The position numbers and the translations under genes were made by a program. From assembly GCA_038223055.1 (NCBI GenBank), contig JBBRHF010000108.1:1-14678 (forward strand): DNA of 14,678 nucleotides. The letters are read 5' to 3'. Below are positions 6,493 through 14,678 of the stretch, in pieces (within the stretch, counting starts at the first letter, position 1; the number at the start of each line of letters is the position of its first letter). The DNA comes from JBBRHF01 sp038223055. GTDB taxonomy: Bacteria > Actinomycetota > Actinomycetes > JACCUZ01. The notes under the pieces are model-generated. The model searched no databases. It was not told the origin of the DNA and saw only the letters and a program-made list of their open reading frames with translations.

Positions 6493-7151
6493 GGCACCGC
6501 CGCCGCAGCCGCCGTCACCCAGGCCCTGCTCGTCGCGGTCGACGCCGTCTGCAACGGGCTCGCCGACCTCGCCGGGACCAGCATCCGCGACGCCGCCCGC
6601 GGGCTGCTGAACACCGAACTACTGCTGGCACTGGCCGGTCACCCCGGCGGGGCCGTGCTCATGCCGGTGTTCGGGTTGCTGTTCGTGCTCGGCGCGACCC
6701 TCACCCTGGGCACCCTGCTGGTCCGCAAGGCCCTGCTGGTCATCGCGGTCGTCCTCGCCCCGCTCACGTTCGCCGGCGGCGCGTCCCGGCTCACCTCGGG
6801 CTGGGTACGCCGCTGGGCGCAGGTCACCCTCGCCCTGATCGTGTCCAAGCTGGCGATCGTGGTCGTGTTCATCGTCCCGTCGGCATGGTCGGTGACGCCG
6901 ACGGCATCGGGGCACTGCTGTCCGGGCTGATCCTGCTGCTGCTCGCGCGCCTGGCCCCCTGGGCCTGCTTCAAGGTGCTGGACTGCACCGGCGGGCACAC
7001 CGCCTGCCCCCGACCACCCGCGGCACCCGGCGCCCCAACGTCGGGCGGCACCAGGCCCGCTCCCCCGGCTCCCCCCGCTCCCCCGGCTCCCCCCGCTCCC
7101 CCTGCGCCCGGCGCGCCCGACCCGAGCAACTCCGAAGGGACCTACCCATGA
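6493..7151 (+). pseudogene. TrbL/VirB6-like conjugal transfer membrane protein, 5'-truncated and frameshifted
   Basis: The frame from 6493 begins AAAAAVTQALLVAVD and continues through hydrophobic segments (VLMPVFGLLFVLGATLTLG, KALLVIAVVLAPLTFAGGAS) and GWVRRWAQVTLALIVSKLAIVV, the pattern of the actinobacterial TrbL/VirB6-like protein that forms the inner-membrane channel of the mating apparatus. At about 6876-6880 the frame shifts by one base. GMVGDADGIGALLSG, ILLLLARLAPWACFKVLD and a Pro/Ala-rich tail follow in the neighbouring frame, ending at TGA 7149-7151. There is no start codon with a ribosome-binding site, and a TGA lies immediately upstream (6490-6492), so the N-terminal half is missing. 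The stop overlaps the next ATG by four bases, an operon arrangement preserved from the intact element. Confidence 0.65.
7059..7094 (+). repeat. 18-bp tandem repeat coding Pro/Ala-rich tail
   Basis: GCTCCCCCGGCTCCCCCC is present twice exactly (7059-7076 and 7077-7094), followed by a degenerate partial copy. It encodes an Ala-Pro-Pro repeat in the C-terminal tail of the trbL-like fragment. Confidence 0.85.
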
Positions 7152-7565
7152 CCGCCACCGAGACCCGCGTGCAGGAATCGCCGCTACGGACGGTGCGGTT
7201 CGGCCGCGGCGTGCTCCTCGGCCTGACCGCGCCCCGGGTCACCGCACTCGCCGCCGCTTCCTGGTGGTCCTGGCCACGCTGTTCGGCCGTGGCGCGATCG
7301 CCCTCGTGTGGACCTCCCCGGTGTGGGCCGGGTCGCTCGATGGTGCACGACCCGCACGCCCACACGTTGACCGCGATCGCCGCCGTGACCCACCCCGCGT
7401 TCATCCTGCTCGACCCCGCCGACCAGGAACGCCGGGGTCGCCGGCTGGGGCCGGGTCTACGCCACCCTGGCCCAGTCCGGGCAGATCGCCCGCGTGCGGA
7501 CCCTGCCCGACTCGGGGCACGGCATCGCCCAGCACTGGCGATCGATGGGCCGCCGCGGGCGGGTG
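7148..7565 (+). pseudogene. SCO6880-family (PrgI-like) protein remnant, multiple frameshifts
   Basis: SCO6880-family proteins, about 500 residues with two N-terminal membrane helices, are encoded next to VirB4-like ATPases in actinobacterial conjugative elements. Here ATG 7148 follows GAAGGGA. The pieces lie in three frames: TVRFGRGVLLGLTAPRVTAL in the first, then LVVLATLFGRGAIALVWTSP shifted near 7255, then HTLTAIAAVTHPAFILLDPA back in the first frame from about 7340. VAGWGRVYATLAQSG with RTLPDSGHGIAQHW is in the third frame from about 7440. The homology then stops near 7565; roughly the last 300 residues are missing, and ATPase sequence follows without a gap. The family call is from remembered motifs. 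At least three frameshifts make this non-functional. Confidence 0.6.
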
Positions 7566-7589
7566 AGCCGGGGCCGGGCGCGTTGCGGT

Positions 7590-8577
7590 CCTGGCGCCGG
7601 TTCCGAGTGCCGCCGCCCGCGGCGACCTCCGCGGTGCTGGCCGGGGCGTACCCGTTCCTCGCCGAAGGCGGCCTCGGCGCGCAGGGCCTGTTGGTGGGCA
7701 CCGACCTGTACTCCGGCGGGGCGTTCGTGTTCGACCCGTGGGTGTTCTACCAGCGCGGGATCCTGACCAACCCCAACGTGCTGCTCGCCGGGGTCATCGG
7801 CACCGGAAAGTCCTGCCTCGCCAAGGCCCTCGCGACCCGCTCGATCGCGTTCGGCGCCAAGGTGTACGAGCCCGGGGACCCGAAAGGGGAATGGACCGCG
7901 GTCGCGGACGCCGTTGGCGGGTTCTCCATCCAGCTCGACCACGGCCTGCCGGCGCGGCTGAACCCGCTCGATGAGGGCACCCGCCCCGGCGGGGTCAGCG
8001 ACCACGAATGGGACGGGCTGGTCGCCGCGCGGCGCCGCGAACTGCTCGGCGTGCTCGCCGAGACCGTGCTGGGGCGCGCGCTGCGCCCGGTCGAGCACAC
8101 CGTCTTGGACCTCGCACTGCGCGCCGCCGTCGAGGGATCGGCCGTGCCCACGATGCCGGGCGTCGTCGCGCACCTGCTCGATCCCGTTGATCGGGGCAAG
8201 GAACTGGACGTGCAACCCGGGGACGGGCGCGAGGTCGCGCACGCCTTGCGCCGGCTGGTGCACGGTGACCTGGAAGGCCTCTTCGACGGGGAGTCGACCG
8301 TGCGGTTCGACCCGGCCGCGCCGATGGTCACCCTGGACCTGTCCCACATCGGCGGCAACGACACCCTGCTGTCGCTGGTGATGACCTGCGCGTCGGCCTG
8401 GATGGAGGCCGCGCTGCTCGACCCGGCCGCCGGGCGCCGCTGGGTCGTGTACGACGAGGCGTGGCGGATCATGAGGGCTGTGGCGCATCCGCGACCGCGC
8501 CTTCCTCGTCCAACACCAGATGACCCCCGGGCGAGCTCGACATGTTCGACACCACCGCCCGGATGTCCGCAGGGTGA
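7590..8577 (+). pseudogene. VirB4-like conjugation ATPase remnant
   Basis: An ATPase of the VirB4/TraC kind that powers the mating-pair apparatus. The open part begins near 7590 (AYPFLAEGGLGAQGLLVG, GGAFVFDPWVFYQRG), in the same frame as ATG 7148. It contains Walker A GVIGTGKS at 7790-7813 and Walker B WVVYDEAW at 8441-8464. Soon after, at about 8470, the frame breaks. A C-terminal-looking piece (LWRIRDRAFLVQHQMTPG) continues in another frame, and after one more one-base shift GELDMFDTTARMSAG ends at TGA 8575-8577. Sequence between Walker B and this end is too short, so an internal deletion is likely. The N-terminal part before about 7590 is also missing. The nominal frame runs on from 7148 to 8926, but it is a mosaic, not one real protein. 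Confidence 0.7.
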
Positions 8578-8915
8578 CCTCGCGCCTGGATACAAACGGC
8601 CACAGCGGCGGGGTGCGCGGCGCTCGCGTCACAACCCGACCCCTGGCCCAAGGACAAAGCCCTTTGCCCCATCCGCCCGGCTTGGCCGCCGGGTCATGGA
8701 TCAGTCCCGCCCACCACGGGGTCTAACGCCGAGGTCGTCAGCAGAACTCGCGGAGCAAGAGGCGGCCCAGGCACGCCGAGGCGCTGGCCCGGATTGTGGC
8801 CGCCGGCCTGACCGGCAGCGCCGTCACCTCCAACGCTCTGCTCCTCAGCAGGGCACCCGCGACGATCTACGGACCGCTTGCGGGCACCAAGGGCTCATGA
8901 CGGGCAAGCCTTGCA
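8578..8915 (+). pseudogene. Small gene remnant of unknown function
   Basis: Apparent coding traces are present. A frame from ATG 8696 begins MDQSRPPRGLTPRS and SAELAEQEAAQAR; near 8775 it shifts by one base into EALARIVAAGLTGSAVTSNA, LLLSRAPATIYGPLAG and a stop at 8898-8900. Joined, this would be a protein of about 69 residues with an Ala-rich helix. I do not recognise it. It may be a small gene of the conjugation cluster, broken like its neighbours. The DNA at 8578-8695 shows nothing else I can support. Confidence 0.3.
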
Positions 8916-8941
8916 GCGTCGAGTAGTGACGGTCATGTTCG
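8916..8941 (-). repeat. Right arm of the 26-bp imperfect inverted repeat
   Basis: This is the inverted partner of 6241-6266, with 24 of 26 positions matching and a 17-base exact block. It begins 15 bases after the stop of the last broken reading frame. Read as protein, both arms can give Arg-Arg-Val-Val-Thr-x-Met-Phe, so a shared coding fragment is an alternative to terminal repeats. Confidence 0.85.
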
Positions 8942-9143
8942 CCGCCGCCCCGCTGGCTATGTCTGAGCCGGCTTGACCCCGGTGGTCACCGGAGAAGTGC
9001 CCTCGTCAGGGTGACGGACCGGACCGACTCTCATGCCGATGTCACATTGTTGCTTCACTTCGTGGCGTGGCTGCGACTCATCGTCCCGAGGATTTAGTGC
9101 ACCGACGCCCGGGCCGCCCTCTCGGACGGGGGCCGGCGTTCGC

Positions 9144-9163
9144 GGTGCATGCGACAATGCACC
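9144..9163. promoter_or_regulatory. 7-bp perfect inverted repeat upstream of the surface protein gene
   Basis: GGTGCAT (9144-9150) and ATGCACC (9157-9163) are perfect inverted copies separated by six bases, about 230 bases before the start codon. The arrangement suits an operator bound by a dimeric regulator or a hairpin in a long leader; no regulator gene is in the window. Confidence 0.3.
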
Positions 9164-9377
9164 CGTCTGTGTGTTCGGTGCGCGGCTCGGCAGGCCACCG
9201 GAAGTGCGTTGACCCTTCGTCTCCCACGGTGCTTCCCGCCGTGTGTGTGGCGGTCGTGGCCGGCGCCGCGTCCATCAGGGCTGATGCGGTTGCACTGACG
9301 ACCGTGATTGCTCAAGGTCCGTTTCTCCGTGGCCGATGCCCCAGGTTGAGGGGGTCTCTAGGTCTTCTCTGTCCCCT

Positions 9378-9385
9378 AGGGAAGG
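9378..9385 (+). promoter_or_regulatory. Ribosome-binding site deciding the start of the surface protein
   Basis: AGGGAAGG ends six bases before ATG 9392 and only three before the in-frame GTG at 9389. The normal spacing favours ATG 9392. Confidence 0.6.
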
Positions 9386-9391
9386 CCCGTG

Positions 9392-14678
<5,287 letters not shown>

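Larger units (their letters stand above)
6241..8941. mobile_element. Decayed conjugative-element fragment bounded by inverted repeats
   Basis: Between the inverted repeat arms lie fragments of three neighbouring genes in the order found in actinobacterial integrative conjugative elements: a TrbL/VirB6-like membrane protein, an SCO6880-like protein and a VirB4-like ATPase. All have frameshifts, and parts are missing. No integrase, relaxase or att site is seen. No target duplication is visible outside the arms. The inverted repeats may be true element ends, or two copies of a short sequence brought together by rearrangement. Confidence 0.5.
8942..9391. other. Non-coding leader of the giant surface protein gene
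   Basis: No supported gene lies in these 450 bases. A + frame from 9067 runs out of phase into the surface-protein gene and is rejected. Visible structures are the dyad CCGGTG-gt-CACCGG at 8979-8992, the hairpin at 9144-9163 (separate entry), and a weak stem AGGGG (9349-9353) with CCCCT (9373-9377) just before the ribosome-binding site. No convincing sigma-70 promoter pair was found by eye. Confidence 0.5.

Noticed and set aside
7059..7094. Tandem repeat considered as a CRISPR or origin iteron
   Set aside because: There are no spacers, units are adjacent, and the repeat codes for a Pro/Ala tail.
7457..8632. 391-codon minus-strand open frame
   Set aside because: It is antisense to the VirB4-like remnant, whose Walker motifs fix the real coding strand.
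8979..8992. CCGGTG-gt-CACCGG as a hairpin
   Set aside because: A two-base loop cannot form a stable RNA hairpin; it might be a protein-binding dyad but nothing else supports it.

Overview
The window is high-GC DNA from an actinobacterium. The grounds are very GC-rich third codon positions, frequent GTG starts, SCO6880/VirB4-type conjugation genes of the actinobacterial kind, and an IS110 transposase. I cannot name the genus. No tRNA, rRNA or CRISPR array was seen.

Layout. (1) 240-2692, + strand: two overlapping genes for CNNM/CorC-HlyC-type membrane proteins; the first has the full DUF21-CBS-CorC_HlyC architecture and the second lacks the C-terminal domain. (2) 2821-4206, - strand: an NhaA-type Na+/H+ antiporter that converges on the CNNM pair and carries an unusual C-terminal DxDxDG motif. 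(3) 4230-4421, + strand: a start-less fragment resembling the end of an NTF2/SnoaL-like protein, followed by a strong hairpin. (4) 4793-5877, - strand: an IS110-family DEDD transposase with one frameshift just after its conserved serine motif; the upstream non-coding DNA is a candidate bridge-RNA region. (5) 6241-8941: a decayed piece of an integrative conjugative element (TrbL/VirB6-like membrane protein, SCO6880-like protein, VirB4-like ATPase) with several frameshifts and internal deletions, bounded by a 26-bp inverted repeat with 24 matches. (6) 9392-14678, + strand: the start of a very large secreted or surface protein. It has a signal peptide, a cadherin-like domain, multiple IPT/TIG-like domains, a YDG domain, two MBG-like repeats and a Thr-Pro repeat. 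It has no stop codon inside the window.

How the parts relate. The left third (CNNM pair, NhaA) looks like ordinary chromosomal ion-homeostasis genes. The centre (gene fragment, IS110, decayed conjugation genes between inverted repeats) looks like a graveyard of mobile DNA. The right third is one intact-looking giant surface protein gene whose reading frame stays open for over 1,760 codons. Nothing here is a demonstrably new system. The items most worth following up are the inverted-repeat-bounded conjugation remnant, the possible IS110 bridge RNA, the NhaA Ca2+-loop-like tail and the giant modular surface protein.
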